Assembly: GCA_040384625.1 (NCBI GenBank)
Contig: JAZKIW010000130.1
Coordinates: 1-64,000, forward strand
Source of the DNA: CADEEN01 sp040384625
Lineage (GTDB): Bacteria; Pseudomonadota; Gammaproteobacteria; Burkholderiales; Burkholderiaceae_C
Direction: 5' to 3'
Length of the DNA stretch: 64,000 bases
Part shown: piece by piece, positions 1-8,240 of the stretch
How the letters are laid out: the number at the start of each line of letters is the position of its first letter
Numbering within the stretch: position 1 is the stretch's first letter
Made by a program: the position numbers and the translations under genes
The notes under the pieces: model-generated
What the model saw: the letters and a program-made list of their open reading frames with translations, nothing else
The model's database searches: none
Told to the model about the DNA's origin: nothing

Positions 1-650
1 AGTACGCGACCGAGCACAAGGCCAAGGGCCAGACCTTCGTGGCCATCACCTGCGGTGCGAACATGAACTTCGACCGCCTGCGCTTCGTCGCCGAGCGGGC
101 CGAGTTCGGTGAGCAGCGTGAAGCCCTGTTCGCTGTCACGATCCCCGAGGAGCGGGGCTCCTTCAAGCGCTTTTGCGAACTGATCGGCCCGCGCAGCGTG
201 ACCGAATTCAACTACCGCATCTCTGATGCCAAACTGGCGCATGTGTTTGTCGGCATCGCCATCAGCCAGCGCGAGGAAGCGGACCGGATCGAACGCAACT
301 TCAGCCGTCACGGCTTTGCCACCGTCAACCTGACCGACGACGAACTGGCCAAAGAACACGTCCGGCACATGGTCGGCGGACGCTCCGAATTGGCGCGCCA
401 GGAGCGCATCTACCGCTTCATTTTCCCCGAGCGGCCGGGCGCGCTGATGCGCTTCCTGGCAGCACTGCACCCAGGCTGGAACATCAGCTTGTTCCACTAC
501 CGCAACCAGGGTGCGGACTACGGCCGCATCCTGGTCGGCCTGCAGGTGCCGGCGAGCGACAAACGCGCCCTGCGCGAGTTCCTCGACGGCCTGGGTTTCC
601 CCTACGTCGATGAGACAGACAACCCGGTCTACGGGCTGTTCCTGAGCTAG
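1..650 (+). CDS. ilvA: Threonine ammonia-lyase, C-terminal part (5' end outside window)
   Basis: Pyridoxal-phosphate enzyme that deaminates threonine to 2-oxobutanoate, the committed step of isoleucine synthesis in the cytoplasm. Only the last 215 codons are present, the first full codon being at 3. The fragment opens at the end of the catalytic domain with TCGANMNFDRLRF, a hallmark of IlvA. Two ACT-like regulatory repeats follow, starting near EALFAVTIPEERG and IYRFIFPERPG. Two repeats are the mark of the long, isoleucine-inhibited biosynthetic form rather than the short catabolic TdcB form. It ends in TAG, 41 bases before the next gene on the same strand. A 6-bp GC hairpin (659-676) lies in that gap but has no T-run, so a terminator is not supported. 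Confidence 0.95.
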   Translation, partial: YATEHKAKGQTFVAITCGANMNFDRLRFVAERAEFGEQREALFAVTIPEERGSFKRFCELIGPRSVTEFNYRISDAKLAHVFVGIAISQREEADRIERNFSRHGFATVNLTDDELAKEHVRHMVGGRSELARQERIYRFIFPERPGALMRFLAALHPGWNISLFHYRNQGADYGRILVGLQVPASDKRALREFLDGLGFPYVDETDNPVYGLFLS

Positions 651-691
651 TTCACGGACGGCGCGGTACGGCGCCGCCTACACTGGCGGGC

Positions 692-1774
692 ATGTCGCCA
701 AGCACCCGATCCCTGATCACGCCGACATCGAACGCGCTGCTTGAACGCGCCTTGCGCGACAAGCTGCAGCGTCGCGCCGAGACCATCGGCAGCCTCGGGG
801 AACTCGAGCCTTTGGCAGTGCGGATCGGCCTGATACAGAACACTTTGAAGCCGCGTTTTCGCGAGCCGCAGTTGGTGCTCTTCGCCAGCGACCATGGGCT
901 GGCGGTCGAAGGCCTGCCGACGCTGCCCGGCCAACGCACCGCGGAACGCGCGTGGCAGGCACTGACCGGCCAGTTGCCGGTGGCAGTCTTCGCACGCATC
1001 CAGGGGCTGACGCTGTCGGTGGTCGACGCCGGCGTGGCCGAGCGCCTGTCGCCGCACGATCACCTGCTGATGCGAAAGATCGCTCACGGCACGCGCAATG
1101 CCCGCGTTGGTGCCGCGATGTCGGTCGACCAGGCGCAGGCGGCGATCCGCGCCGGCATGGAAATCGGCGAGTCCCTGCCCGGCAACTTGTTGGCCTGCGC
1201 CGGCCTGGCGGTCGGCGGGCTAGAGAGTGCCGCCCTGATGTTGTCTCGGCTTGCGGGCACCCCGGTGCGAGACCTGCTGATGTCGCATGCGGCCATGGAG
1301 CCGGCACGCCTCAGTCACCTGATGGTCGTCACCCAGGCAGCGCAGAATCGACACCGCGACGTGATCGATCCGGTCGAGGTGCTCGCGGCCTTCGGCGGTT
1401 TCGAGATTGCGATGATGGTTGGCGTGATGCTGGTGGCTGCCAGCCGCCGTCACCTGATCATGGTCGACGGTCTGCCCGCCTGCGCGGCATTGATGGTCGC
1501 AGCGCGGATAGCCGCTCCGGTCACCGACTACTGCGTGTTCTGCCGCAGCCACGGCCACGCCGGTCTGGACGTCGCACTGAATCTGTTCCATACCTCGGCC
1601 CTGCTCGAATTGGGGATGGAGAGCTCTGACGGCACCGGCGCCACCTTGGCTTGGCCGCTGGTCCGAGCCGCCGCGGCTCTGCTCAGCGAGGTGGCCGAGG
1701 GTGAAGACCCTGGGCCGTCACGCCCTGGCGTGATGGACAGCCAGTTGGGCGCACTCGGCACCCGTGCGCCCTGA
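692..1774 (+). CDS. cobT: CobT-like nicotinate-nucleotide:base phosphoribosyltransferase, divergent
   Basis: 360 residues, the usual CobT length (about 350). CobT moves phosphoribose from nicotinate mononucleotide to the lower-ligand base of cobalamin. Family blocks are readable: LVLFASDHGLA near residue 65, VVDAGV near 110, GTRNAR near 132, FGGFEIAMMVGVMLVAA near 230, IMVDGLPACAALMVA, and DGTGATLAWPLV near 315. Two signature sites are altered. The conserved GEMGIGNTT loop is replaced by ACAGLAVGGLES, and the GEGTGA (or GEGSGA) motif carrying the catalytic glutamate reads SDGTGA, so Glu has become Asp. No other cobamide gene is in the window. It may be a paralogue acting on another base, or a weak or inactive homologue; the family is clear, the reaction is not. 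Confidence 0.75.
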   Translation: MSPSTRSLITPTSNALLERALRDKLQRRAETIGSLGELEPLAVRIGLIQNTLKPRFREPQLVLFASDHGLAVEGLPTLPGQRTAERAWQALTGQLPVAVFARIQGLTLSVVDAGVAERLSPHDHLLMRKIAHGTRNARVGAAMSVDQAQAAIRAGMEIGESLPGNLLACAGLAVGGLESAALMLSRLAGTPVRDLLMSHAAMEPARLSHLMVVTQAAQNRHRDVIDPVEVLAAFGGFEIAMMVGVMLVAASRRHLIMVDGLPACAALMVAARIAAPVTDYCVFCRSHGHAGLDVALNLFHTSALLELGMESSDGTGATLAWPLVRAAAALLSEVAEGEDPGPSRPGVMDSQLGALGTRAP

Positions 1775-1794
1775 GCGGGCGCAGCGCAGCCTGG

Positions 1795-2400
1795 TCAACG
1801 GTTGGGGTTGCCGCGTGGCGGCGGTGCATCCTGTGCCACGTCGTTTGCTTGCGCCTCAACGGGCAGCGGCGCGGCAGGCGGCACGAAAGCCCCAGGTGCC
1901 TGCGGCGCGCCCGGGAAACCGACCACGGCCGCCGGCGCCGTCGGCAGGCTGCCAGTGGCCGCCAACGGCAAGGCCGGTAACTCGAGCGTCACCTGGGGCG
2001 CAGCGCCCCGGGCACCGAGTCGCGCGCCGCGAGCATGCACCGATTGCAGCAGCAACTCGCCGTCGACCGGCGCACCCACAGCGTAGCTGCGCGCCGGCTT
2101 GCCATCGACCGCGATCAGGGCCAGGCCCGTACGGTCGCCACCCTGCCGCGGTGCCGCAACACCCAGCAGCTTGAAGCGCGACGACAGCGGTGTCTCCACA
2201 ACCTGGTTGGCGCCGCCGGCCTCGCGCGCGGGTGCAGCGCCGAACACGCGCGTGAGATCGCCCCGCATCGGCGCGGCCGCGCCCGCGGCCACGGTATGCG
2301 CTGGCGCAACCGGCGATGCAGCGCCCAGGCGCAGCGCCCAGAACATCGCACTGGCGGCAACCGCGGCCCAGATCACGAATGCAACGAGGCGTAGCGTCAT
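1795..2400 (-). CDS. gspC: Type II secretion inner-membrane protein GspC (short, no PDZ)
   Basis: 201 residues. GspC links the inner-membrane platform to the GspD secretin through its periplasmic homology region. A single membrane helix lies at residues 5-25, followed by an Ala-rich linker. The homology-region-like stretch runs from about residue 65 to 125 (FKLLGVAAP, GLALIAVDGKPARSYAVG, VDGELLLQSVHARG). After this the protein ends in a Pro/Ala-rich tail; there is no PDZ or coiled-coil domain as in longer GspC proteins. It is transcribed away from gspG, with 91 bases between the two start codons, so expression may be uncoupled from the main operon. The assignment rests on topology, the HR-like block and the location; sequence similarity of this family is always low. 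Confidence 0.75.
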   Translation of the reverse strand: MTLRLVAFVIWAAVAASAMFWALRLGAASPVAPAHTVAAGAAAPMRGDLTRVFGAAPAREAGGANQVVETPLSSRFKLLGVAAPRQGGDRTGLALIAVDGKPARSYAVGAPVDGELLLQSVHARGARLGARGAAPQVTLELPALPLAATGSLPTAPAAVVGFPGAPQAPGAFVPPAAPLPVEAQANDVAQDAPPPRGNPNR

Positions 2401-2453
2401 GGGGGGCGATTATCATTGAAGCGCCCTTGCCCTCAGCCTTTCGACAAGCATTT

Positions 2454-2476
2454 GCGGCGTGCATGTTGCACACCGC
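2454..2476. promoter_or_regulatory. Dyad upstream of gspG
   Basis: Arms GCGGCGTGCA (2454-2463) and TGCACACCGC (2467-2476) match as an inverted repeat in 9 of 10 positions around a 3-base centre. The dyad ends 15 bases before the gspG start and sits in the gspC/gspG divergent gap. It could be an operator or a leader-RNA hairpin covering the ribosome-binding region. The protein that might bind it is unknown. Confidence 0.4.
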
Positions 2477-2491
2477 GCCGCGCACCACACC

Positions 2492-2935
2492 ATGACCCGC
2501 CTCCCAATTCCCGCATTGCCCCGCAACAGCGCCCGCGGCTTCACGCTGATCGAATTGCTGGTCGTGTTGGTCATCATCGGCGTGCTGGCCGCGCTGATCG
2601 TGCCCAACGTGCTCAATCGCGCCGACGAAGCGCGCGTCACGGCGGCACGCACCGACGTCAACAACCTGGTTCAGGCACTGAAGCTCTACAAGCTGGACAA
2701 CCAACGCTTTCCGAGCGCCGAGCAAGGACTCGAATCATTGGTCAAGAAGCCCGTCGTCGGAGCGATTCCGCCGAACTGGAAGCCGTACCTGGACAAGTTG
2801 CCGAACGACCCCTGGGGCCGCGCCTATCAGTACGTGAACCCGGGTGTGAAAGGCGACATCGACGTCTTCAGCTTCGGCGCCGATGGTCAGCCCGGCGGCG
2901 AAGCCAACGATGCGGATGTCGGCTCCTGGCAGTAG
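2492..2935 (+). CDS. gspG: Type II secretion major pseudopilin GspG
   Basis: Main subunit of the periplasmic pseudopilus that pushes substrates through the secretin. It has a type IV prepilin leader with cleavage at RG/FTLIELLVVLVIIGV, Glu at mature position 5 and a single N-terminal helix. The globular part carries the GspG blocks RTDVNNLVQALKLYKLDN and PNDPWGRAYQYVNPG. The C-terminal DVFSFGADGQPGGEAND is the Asp-rich calcium loop typical of GspG. Start: ATG at 2492 gives a normal short basic leader (MTRLPIPALPRNSARG); an upstream in-frame ATG at 2459 would lie inside the dyad and give an unusually long leader. 147 residues. It heads the plus-strand operon gspG to gspF and overlaps gspH by 26 bases. 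Confidence 0.96.
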   Translation: MTRLPIPALPRNSARGFTLIELLVVLVIIGVLAALIVPNVLNRADEARVTAARTDVNNLVQALKLYKLDNQRFPSAEQGLESLVKKPVVGAIPPNWKPYLDKLPNDPWGRAYQYVNPGVKGDIDVFSFGADGQPGGEANDADVGSWQ

Positions 2936-3404
2936 CGCCAGCCGATGGCGGCGCGCGACTCGCGTCGCGGGCTTCACGCTGATCGAGGTCATCGTCGTGA
3001 TGGCCTTGATCGCCATCGGCAGCTCCCTCATCGCGCTCGCGCTGCGAGACGGCAACCAGAATCGGCTCGACGAAGAAGGCGCGCGCTTGTCGGCCCTGCT
3101 CGAATCGGCCCGCGCCGAGGCTCGCGCCTCCGGAATTTCCGTTCGCTGGGCACCTGCCGACGCTGCAGCCAGCGACGGCGCACACTTTCGCTTCATCGGC
3201 CTGCCGCAGAGTGCGGCCCTGCCGACGCGCTGGCTCGGCGAAGGCGTCAGCGTCGAAATCGTCGGCGCCCGCGCCCTGGTGCTCGGTCCCGAGCCGGTGT
3301 TGCCGCCACAACGCCTGGTGCTGCACCTGGCCGACCGCCGCCTGGTCCTGGCCAGCGACGGTCTGGCCCCGTTTGAGCCGGCCCCCGATGTGACCGCGCC
3401 ATGA
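2910..3404 (+). CDS. gspH: Type II secretion minor pseudopilin GspH
   Basis: About 164 residues. Prepilin leader rich in Arg (SRWRRATRVAG) followed by FTLIEVIVVMALIAIGSSL, with Glu5 present, then a GspH-like beta domain (LLESARAEARASGISVRW, FRFIGLPQ, RLVLHLADRRLVLASDG). Minor pseudopilins sit at the pilus tip complex or help pilus assembly. The start is ambiguous: ATG at 2910 or 2916, both inside the end of gspG; an ATG at 2883 would give an overlong leader. It ends by overlapping gspI with ATGA at 3401-3404. Confidence 0.9.
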   Translation: MRMSAPGSSASRWRRATRVAGFTLIEVIVVMALIAIGSSLIALALRDGNQNRLDEEGARLSALLESARAEARASGISVRWAPADAAASDGAHFRFIGLPQSAALPTRWLGEGVSVEIVGARALVLGPEPVLPPQRLVLHLADRRLVLASDGLAPFEPAPDVTAP

Positions 3405-3787
3405 TGCGGCCTGCGACGATTGAGCCGGTCGGCGCAGCGCGCGGATTCACGCTGGTCGAGGTGCTGGTCGCGCTGGCGATCGTGGCGGTTGCTCTCGGCG
3501 CCGGCGTCAAGGCTGCTGGCGCGCTGACCAACAATGCGCAGCGCTTGGCCGACGTCAGCGCCGCGCAATGGTGTGCCGACAACCAACTCGCCAACCTCAA
3601 GCTGGCGCGACAGTTTCCCAGCGTCGGCGACAGCGACTTCACTTGCGAACAGTTGGGGCGGAGTTTCAGGGGTCAGTTGCGCGTGCGGCCGACGCCGAAC
3701 CCGAACTTCCGCCGCGTCGATGCCAACGTCGCCGACGAAAACATGCAGCCCCTGCTGACTCTGTCCACCGTGCTGCCCCGTTACTGA
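3401..3787 (+). CDS. gspI: Type II secretion minor pseudopilin GspI
   Basis: 128 residues, a normal GspI length. It has a short leader ending GAARG, then FTLVEVLVALAIVAVALGAG with Glu5. Next comes the GspI pattern of a helix and a compact C-terminal domain: NNAQRLADVSAAQWCADNQLANLKL, then SVGDSDFTCEQLG with a second Cys that could pair with the first. GspI joins GspJ and GspK at the pseudopilus tip. The start codon overlaps the gspH stop, implying translational coupling; gspJ follows after 2 bases. Confidence 0.92.
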   Translation: MMRPATIEPVGAARGFTLVEVLVALAIVAVALGAGVKAAGALTNNAQRLADVSAAQWCADNQLANLKLARQFPSVGDSDFTCEQLGRSFRGQLRVRPTPNPNFRRVDANVADENMQPLLTLSTVLPRY

Positions 3788-3789
3788 CT

Positions 3790-4443
3790 ATGCATTGCCA
3801 GAAGCGTCCATCCTCTGGATTCACACTGGTCGAGGTGCTGGTCGCCCTGGTCTTGATGGCGGTCCTGTCCGGCATGGCCTGGCAGGGACTGGACGGCATC
3901 TCGCGGGCGCGCAATGCGAGCCAGGCGCGGGTCGAACAGAGTCTGCGCCTGAACACCGTGCTGGCCCAGTGGGAGCAGGACCTGCAATCGGTGTTCGACA
4001 CGGGGGCGCTCGTGCCGGCGCTGGCCTTCGACGGGGCCACGCTGCGCCTAGTCCGACGCCAAGCCGACGGTTTGCAGATCGTCGCTTGGTCCCTACGCGA
4101 GCAGCGCTGGCTGCGCTGGACCGGGCCGATCGTGACCCGGCCCGCGGCCTTGCAGGAAAGCTGGTTGGTGAGCCAGCAACTGCTCGGCAACGAAGCCGCC
4201 CAATTGCCGATGCAGGACGGCCTGGCGGGTTGGCAGGTGTACTTTTATCGCGGCAACGCCTGGAGCAATGCGCAGTCGAGCGCCGGCGTCGCCGCGCCAG
4301 CCCCTACCCTCGGTGCGTCGGCACCGCCCGTCGTCGCCCGCACCCCCCTGCCCACCGGCGTGCGAATCGTGCTCGCCTTCGAAGGTGGCGGGCTGTCGGG
4401 CAGCCTGACGCGTGACGTACTGCTCGGGCCGCAGATGCCATGA
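3790..4443 (+). CDS. gspJ: Type II secretion minor pseudopilin GspJ
   Basis: 217 residues. Leader MHCQKRPSSG, then FTLVEVLVALVLMAVLSGMA with Glu5. GspJ family blocks follow: NASQARVEQSLRLNTVLAQW, WEQDLQSV, LRLVRRQADGLQIVAWSL and WQVYFYRGNAWSN. A Pro/Ala-rich insert lies near residues 160-185 before a last strand, RIVLAFEGGG. GspJ forms the tip complex with GspI and GspK. The ATG at 3790 is preferred because it gives the right leader; the open frame continues upstream only as an overlap with gspI. It overlaps gspK by ATGA. Confidence 0.93.
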   Translation: MHCQKRPSSGFTLVEVLVALVLMAVLSGMAWQGLDGISRARNASQARVEQSLRLNTVLAQWEQDLQSVFDTGALVPALAFDGATLRLVRRQADGLQIVAWSLREQRWLRWTGPIVTRPAALQESWLVSQQLLGNEAAQLPMQDGLAGWQVYFYRGNAWSNAQSSAGVAAPAPTLGASAPPVVARTPLPTGVRIVLAFEGGGLSGSLTRDVLLGPQMP

Positions 4444-5420
4444 GGCGAGTCCCCGCCCCCCATGGCCAACGAGGCGCGGCGCTGCTGCTGGCCATGTTGA
4501 TCCTCACCCTGGTTGCCACCCTGGCTTCGGGCATGGTGTGGCAACAATGGCGCGCGATCCAGGTCGAGGGCGCCGAGCGAGCCCGCACCCAGTCGGCCTG
4601 GATCCTCGCCGGGGCACTCGACTGGGCGCGCCTGATCCTGCGCGAGGACGCGCGCACGGGCGGCGCCGACCATCTGGGCGAACCCTGGGCCGTGCCGCTC
4701 GCCGAAGCCCGGCTGTCCTCGTTCTTGGCCGCTGACCGCGACAACAACAACGCCGCCGAGCCCGATGACGTCGAGGCCTTTCTGTCGGGCAGCATCACCG
4801 ATGCACAGTCCCGCTGGAACCTGCGCCGGCTGATCGCCGGCGGCAAAGTCGTGGTTGCCGAACAGCGGGTGCTGCAGCGCCTGTGTGAACAGGCGGGTCT
4901 GCCCGCCGAATGTGCCGAGCGCATCGTGCTGGCGCTGCGCAAAGCGTGGGCGCCCGACACCGTGGGCGCGGCGGGGTCGGCGCCAGACGAGCCCGCCATC
5001 GAACCGCAGCGCTTCGCGGACCTGGCCTGGCTGGGCATCGATGCCGACACCATCCGCCGCCTCGAACCCTGGGTCACGCTGTTGCCGGGCCTTGACACAC
5101 GCGTCAATGTCAACACCGCACCCGCCGAAGTGATCGCCGCGGCGGTCGACGGCATGAGCCTGGGCAACGCACAGCGCCTGCTGCAGGAGCGCCAACGCAC
5201 GCCGCTGCGCGACATCGGCGGGCAGCCCGCGCGCGCCTATTTCCCTGCCGACCCACAGACCAGCCTCGACGGCCTGAGCGTCAACAGCCGCTTCTTCATC
5301 GTCCAGGGACGCCTGCGCCTGGGCGACCGCATCCTCGAGGAGCGCTCATTGATCGAACGGCGGCAGCTCGACATCGTCGTGCTGAGCCGCGAGCGCATCA
5401 ACCTGCGCGAAGGCAGTTGA
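4440..5420 (+). CDS. gspK: Type II secretion minor pseudopilin GspK
   Basis: 326 residues, the large size typical of GspK. The leader ends QRG, then AALLLAMLILTLVATLASG; Glu5 is replaced by a hydrophobic residue, as is normal for GspK, the outermost tip subunit. The body has GspK landmarks: AWILAGALDWARLILRED, DVEAFLSGSITDAQSRWNL, AWLGIDADTIRRLEPWVTLLP and VNVNTAPAEVIAAA, the last being the helix-hairpin-like motif of this family. Start overlaps gspJ. After its stop comes the only sizeable gap in the operon, 128 bases before gspL, in which TACACT near 5472 is a weak -10 candidate without a clear partner. Confidence 0.94.
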   Translation: MRRVPAPHGQRGAALLLAMLILTLVATLASGMVWQQWRAIQVEGAERARTQSAWILAGALDWARLILREDARTGGADHLGEPWAVPLAEARLSSFLAADRDNNNAAEPDDVEAFLSGSITDAQSRWNLRRLIAGGKVVVAEQRVLQRLCEQAGLPAECAERIVLALRKAWAPDTVGAAGSAPDEPAIEPQRFADLAWLGIDADTIRRLEPWVTLLPGLDTRVNVNTAPAEVIAAAVDGMSLGNAQRLLQERQRTPLRDIGGQPARAYFPADPQTSLDGLSVNSRFFIVQGRLRLGDRILEERSLIERRQLDIVVLSRERINLREGS

Positions 5421-5548
5421 GGTGCCTCGGCTCAGGGATGGCCCGGCCGCTTGTGCATTACGCCACCCAATACACTCGCTAAGTCCTTGATTCCACGCCC
5501 GATGCCGTTGCCGCACCCCCTCTTTGGCGCTAGCCTCGCCCCGCCATC

Positions 5549-6799
5549 ATGTCGACCCTGGTGATCCAACTCCCGGCAAGGCCGCGCCTGCAAGGCGGGG
5601 CCGAAGGCGTGCACGCGTCGGCCCAGGGGCGCGCGCCGGCAGAGTTGTTCTATGTGCTCACGCCCGACGGTCTGGCGGTCGCTCAGCACGGCCGTGCGGT
5701 TGCGGCGCTGCTGCCCAAGGCCGACAGCGTGGTCTTGGTGCTGGCCGACACCGATGTCAGCTGGCACCGCATCAAGGTGCCCAAGGCGCCCGCAGCGCGC
5801 CAACGCGCGGCCATCGCCGGCGTGCTCGAAGAACAACTGCTCGACGAGCCCGCTGCGATGCACCTGGCCCTGGCGCCCGATGCTGTCGGTGGCCAGACGG
5901 CCTGGGTGGCGGCCATCGACAAGGCCTGGTTCGCAGGCGAACTGCGCACCCTCGAGAAGGCCGGGGTGCAGGTCGAACGGGCTGTGCCGGTGTCCTGGCC
6001 CGAAGACACCCCGCTGGCCCACTTCTCGGCGCCCTTCGGCGCTGATCCCGGGTCTGCCATGCAGCTGACTTGGTCCGATGCCGAAGGCGTGGCCGCCATC
6101 GGTTTGCAAGGCGCCTTGGCGCGCCAGATGCTGCCACTCTGGACCGCCCGACCGGCACGCTGGAGCGCCCACCCCTCCGTGGCCGCCCCCGCCGAACGCT
6201 GGCTCGGGCACAGCGTGGTGGTGCTGAGCGACGAGCAACGCCTGCTGCAGGCGATCCGCTCGCTGTGGAACCTTCGCCAATTCGACCTGGCGCCGCGTCA
6301 CCGCGGCATGCTGGCCATGCGCGACGCCTGGCGGCGCTTTCGCAGCGCGTCCTGGCGCCCGGTGCGCTACGGCCTGGTGGCCCTGGTGGCGCTCCAGGTG
6401 TTGGGGTTGAACCTCTGGGCCTGGCACCAGCAGCGCCAGATCGACGGCAAGCGTGCAGCCATGGTCCAGCTTATACGTACGACCCATCCGCAGGTCCGCG
6501 CCGTGCTCGACGCTCCGGTGCAGATGCAGCGCGAGACCGACGCGCTGCGCAGTGCGGCAGGAAAGAGCGGCGATGCCGACCTCGAAACGATGCTGGGTGC
6601 AGTCGCCGCGGCCTGGCCCGACGGCCAGGCGCCGTTGGCAACGTTGAAGTTCGACAACGGCCGCCTCAGCTTTGCCGCCGGGGGCTGGCCCGAAGCCCAG
6701 ATCGCCCAGTTGCGCGCCCAGCTCGCTGGCGGCGGCTGGGATCTGGCGGAGAACAACGGCGTGCTGAGCGTCAGCCGGGCCGCCAAGGGTTCCTCATGA
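5549..6799 (+). CDS. gspL: Type II secretion platform protein GspL
   Basis: 416 residues, usual GspL length. The N-terminal cytoplasmic actin-like half (residues 1 to about 265) recruits the GspE ATPase to the membrane; it shows VVLVLADTDVSWHRIKVP, AAIAGVLEEQLLDEPAAMHLAL and QFDLAPRHRG. A single membrane helix follows near 275-297 (YGLVALVALQVLGLNLWAW), then a periplasmic ferredoxin-like domain. Start: ATG at 5549 with no strong ribosome site visible; it is the first Met before the conserved core. Overlaps gspM by ATGA at 6796-6799. Confidence 0.93.
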   Translation: MSTLVIQLPARPRLQGGAEGVHASAQGRAPAELFYVLTPDGLAVAQHGRAVAALLPKADSVVLVLADTDVSWHRIKVPKAPAARQRAAIAGVLEEQLLDEPAAMHLALAPDAVGGQTAWVAAIDKAWFAGELRTLEKAGVQVERAVPVSWPEDTPLAHFSAPFGADPGSAMQLTWSDAEGVAAIGLQGALARQMLPLWTARPARWSAHPSVAAPAERWLGHSVVVLSDEQRLLQAIRSLWNLRQFDLAPRHRGMLAMRDAWRRFRSASWRPVRYGLVALVALQVLGLNLWAWHQQRQIDGKRAAMVQLIRTTHPQVRAVLDAPVQMQRETDALRSAAGKSGDADLETMLGAVAAAWPDGQAPLATLKFDNGRLSFAAGGWPEAQIAQLRAQLAGGGWDLAENNGVLSVSRAAKGSS

Positions 6800-7341
6800 A
6801 AGGCTTCTCGAATTCACGCATCGCGCTGCCGGTCAGCGCCGGCGACGCCATCGACAACTGGACGGCACCGTGGCGTGCCCGTTGGCGTGCCCTGGGGGCG
6901 CGCGAGCGTCAAGGCGCCACGATCGCGGCCTGGGTCGTCGGCGTGTTCCTGCTGTGGGCCTTGGCCATTGCGCCGGCATGGCGCACCACGCGCAGTGCGC
7001 CGGCCCAGCTCGACCTGATCGATGCCCAGTTGCAGCAGATGCAGCGCCAGGCCAACGAGGCGCGCGAGTTGCGCGCCATCCCACCGCTCGGTACCAGCCA
7101 GGCCGCGGCTGCGCTGCGCGAAGCGACCGCCGAACTGGGCACCGCTGGCCGGCTAACCGTCAGCGGGGAGCGTGCCACGCTGACGCTGACCGGTGCCAAC
7201 GGCTCGCAACTGCAGGACTGGCTCGCCGAGGCGCGCAGCGCCGCGCGGGCCCGTCCGGTCGAGGCTAATCTGACCCGCGGTCCGCAGGGTTACAGCGGCA
7301 GCATCGTGGTCGCCCTGCCGGTGGGGGGTGGCGGCCCATGA
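6796..7341 (+). CDS. gspM: Type II secretion platform protein GspM
   Basis: 181 residues with the GspM layout: a short cytoplasmic N-terminus with WRARWRALGARERQG, one membrane helix near residues 43-63 (ATIAAWVVGVFLLWALAIAPAW, shortened at the ends here), a helical stretch LIDAQLQQMQRQANEARELRA, and a small periplasmic alpha/beta domain. GspM pairs with GspL and stabilises the inner-membrane platform. The ATG at 6796 overlaps the gspL stop, and the gene overlaps gspN in the same way at 7338. Confidence 0.88.
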   Translation: MKGFSNSRIALPVSAGDAIDNWTAPWRARWRALGARERQGATIAAWVVGVFLLWALAIAPAWRTTRSAPAQLDLIDAQLQQMQRQANEARELRAIPPLGTSQAAAALREATAELGTAGRLTVSGERATLTLTGANGSQLQDWLAEARSAARARPVEANLTRGPQGYSGSIVVALPVGGGGP

Positions 7342-8240
7342 GCATCATCAGTGCCGCCCTGCGCATGCGCGAGCGCGGCCAGAGTGCGCGCTTCGCACGC
7401 ACCGGGTTCGCCGAATCGACGCTGGCCGAGTTGGCTTGGCAGCGCACCCGCGGCGCCGCCGGTCGCTGGGCGGTGGCGGGCGCAATCCTCGGCGCGCTGG
7501 CGGCCCTGGTGGTCTATGCGCCGGCCGCCTGGCTGGCCTCTGCCGTGGCTTCGGCCACGGCAGACCGACTGCTGCTCACTGACGCCCGTGGCAGCGTCTG
7601 GAATGGCAGTGCGCTGCCGGTGCTCAGCGGCGGCCCAGGCAGCCGCGACGCGAGCGCCCTGCCCGGCCGCCTCGAATGGAATCTATCCTGGCGTGGCCTC
7701 GGCGCCGAGCTGCGCGCACGCCAGGCCTGCTGCCTGCGTGGGGAGGTTCGCGCCCTGATCCGCCCGGGCCTGGGTCGCCTCTCGGTGCAGTTGCTGCCGG
7801 CTGAAAGCAGCACCGTCGGCCAGTGGCCGGCGAGCTGGCTGAGCGGCCTGGGCACCCCCTGGAACACCGTGCAGCTCGGCGGCGCCCTGCGTCTCACCTC
7901 GCCTGGACTGACCGTTGAATGGGTGCAGGGCCGGGTCCGCTTCACCGGGGAGGCCGCGCTCGATATCGCCAATGCATCGTCGCGCGTATCGACGCTCGAC
8001 ACCCTCGGCAGTTACCGCCTGACGGTGCGCGGCAATGCGGCCAGCGGCGACGCGGCCAGCGTCAGCCTGATCACCATCGACGGCGCATTGCGCCTGTCGG
8101 GCCAGGGCGAATGGACGGGCAACGGCCTGCGCTTCCGCGGCGAGGCCCAGGCCGCCGAGGGCAGCGAAACCGCCCTGAACAACCTCTTGAACATCATCGG
8201 CCGGCGTCAAGGCACGCGCTCGGTCATCTCGATCGGATGA
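7338..8240 (+). CDS. gspN: Type II secretion protein GspN
   Basis: 300 residues, longer than the usual 250 or so because about 45 residues precede the membrane helix (AVAGAILGALAALVVYAPAA). The rest is periplasmic and beta-rich with family-like blocks: LTDARGSVWNGSALPVLSGG, RLEWNLSWRG, LTSPGLTVEWVQG and LNNLLNIIGRRQG. The role of GspN is poorly defined and it is absent from many systems. Translationally coupled on both sides: ATGA overlaps with gspM and gspD. Confidence 0.88.
   Translation: MSIISAALRMRERGQSARFARTGFAESTLAELAWQRTRGAAGRWAVAGAILGALAALVVYAPAAWLASAVASATADRLLLTDARGSVWNGSALPVLSGGPGSRDASALPGRLEWNLSWRGLGAELRARQACCLRGEVRALIRPGLGRLSVQLLPAESSTVGQWPASWLSGLGTPWNTVQLGGALRLTSPGLTVEWVQGRVRFTGEAALDIANASSRVSTLDTLGSYRLTVRGNAASGDAASVSLITIDGALRLSGQGEWTGNGLRFRGEAQAAEGSETALNNLLNIIGRRQGTRSVISIG

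Noticed and set aside
655..680. Intrinsic terminator after ilvA
   Set aside because: A 6-bp GC stem with a 6-base loop exists but no T-run follows and the stem is too short to claim.
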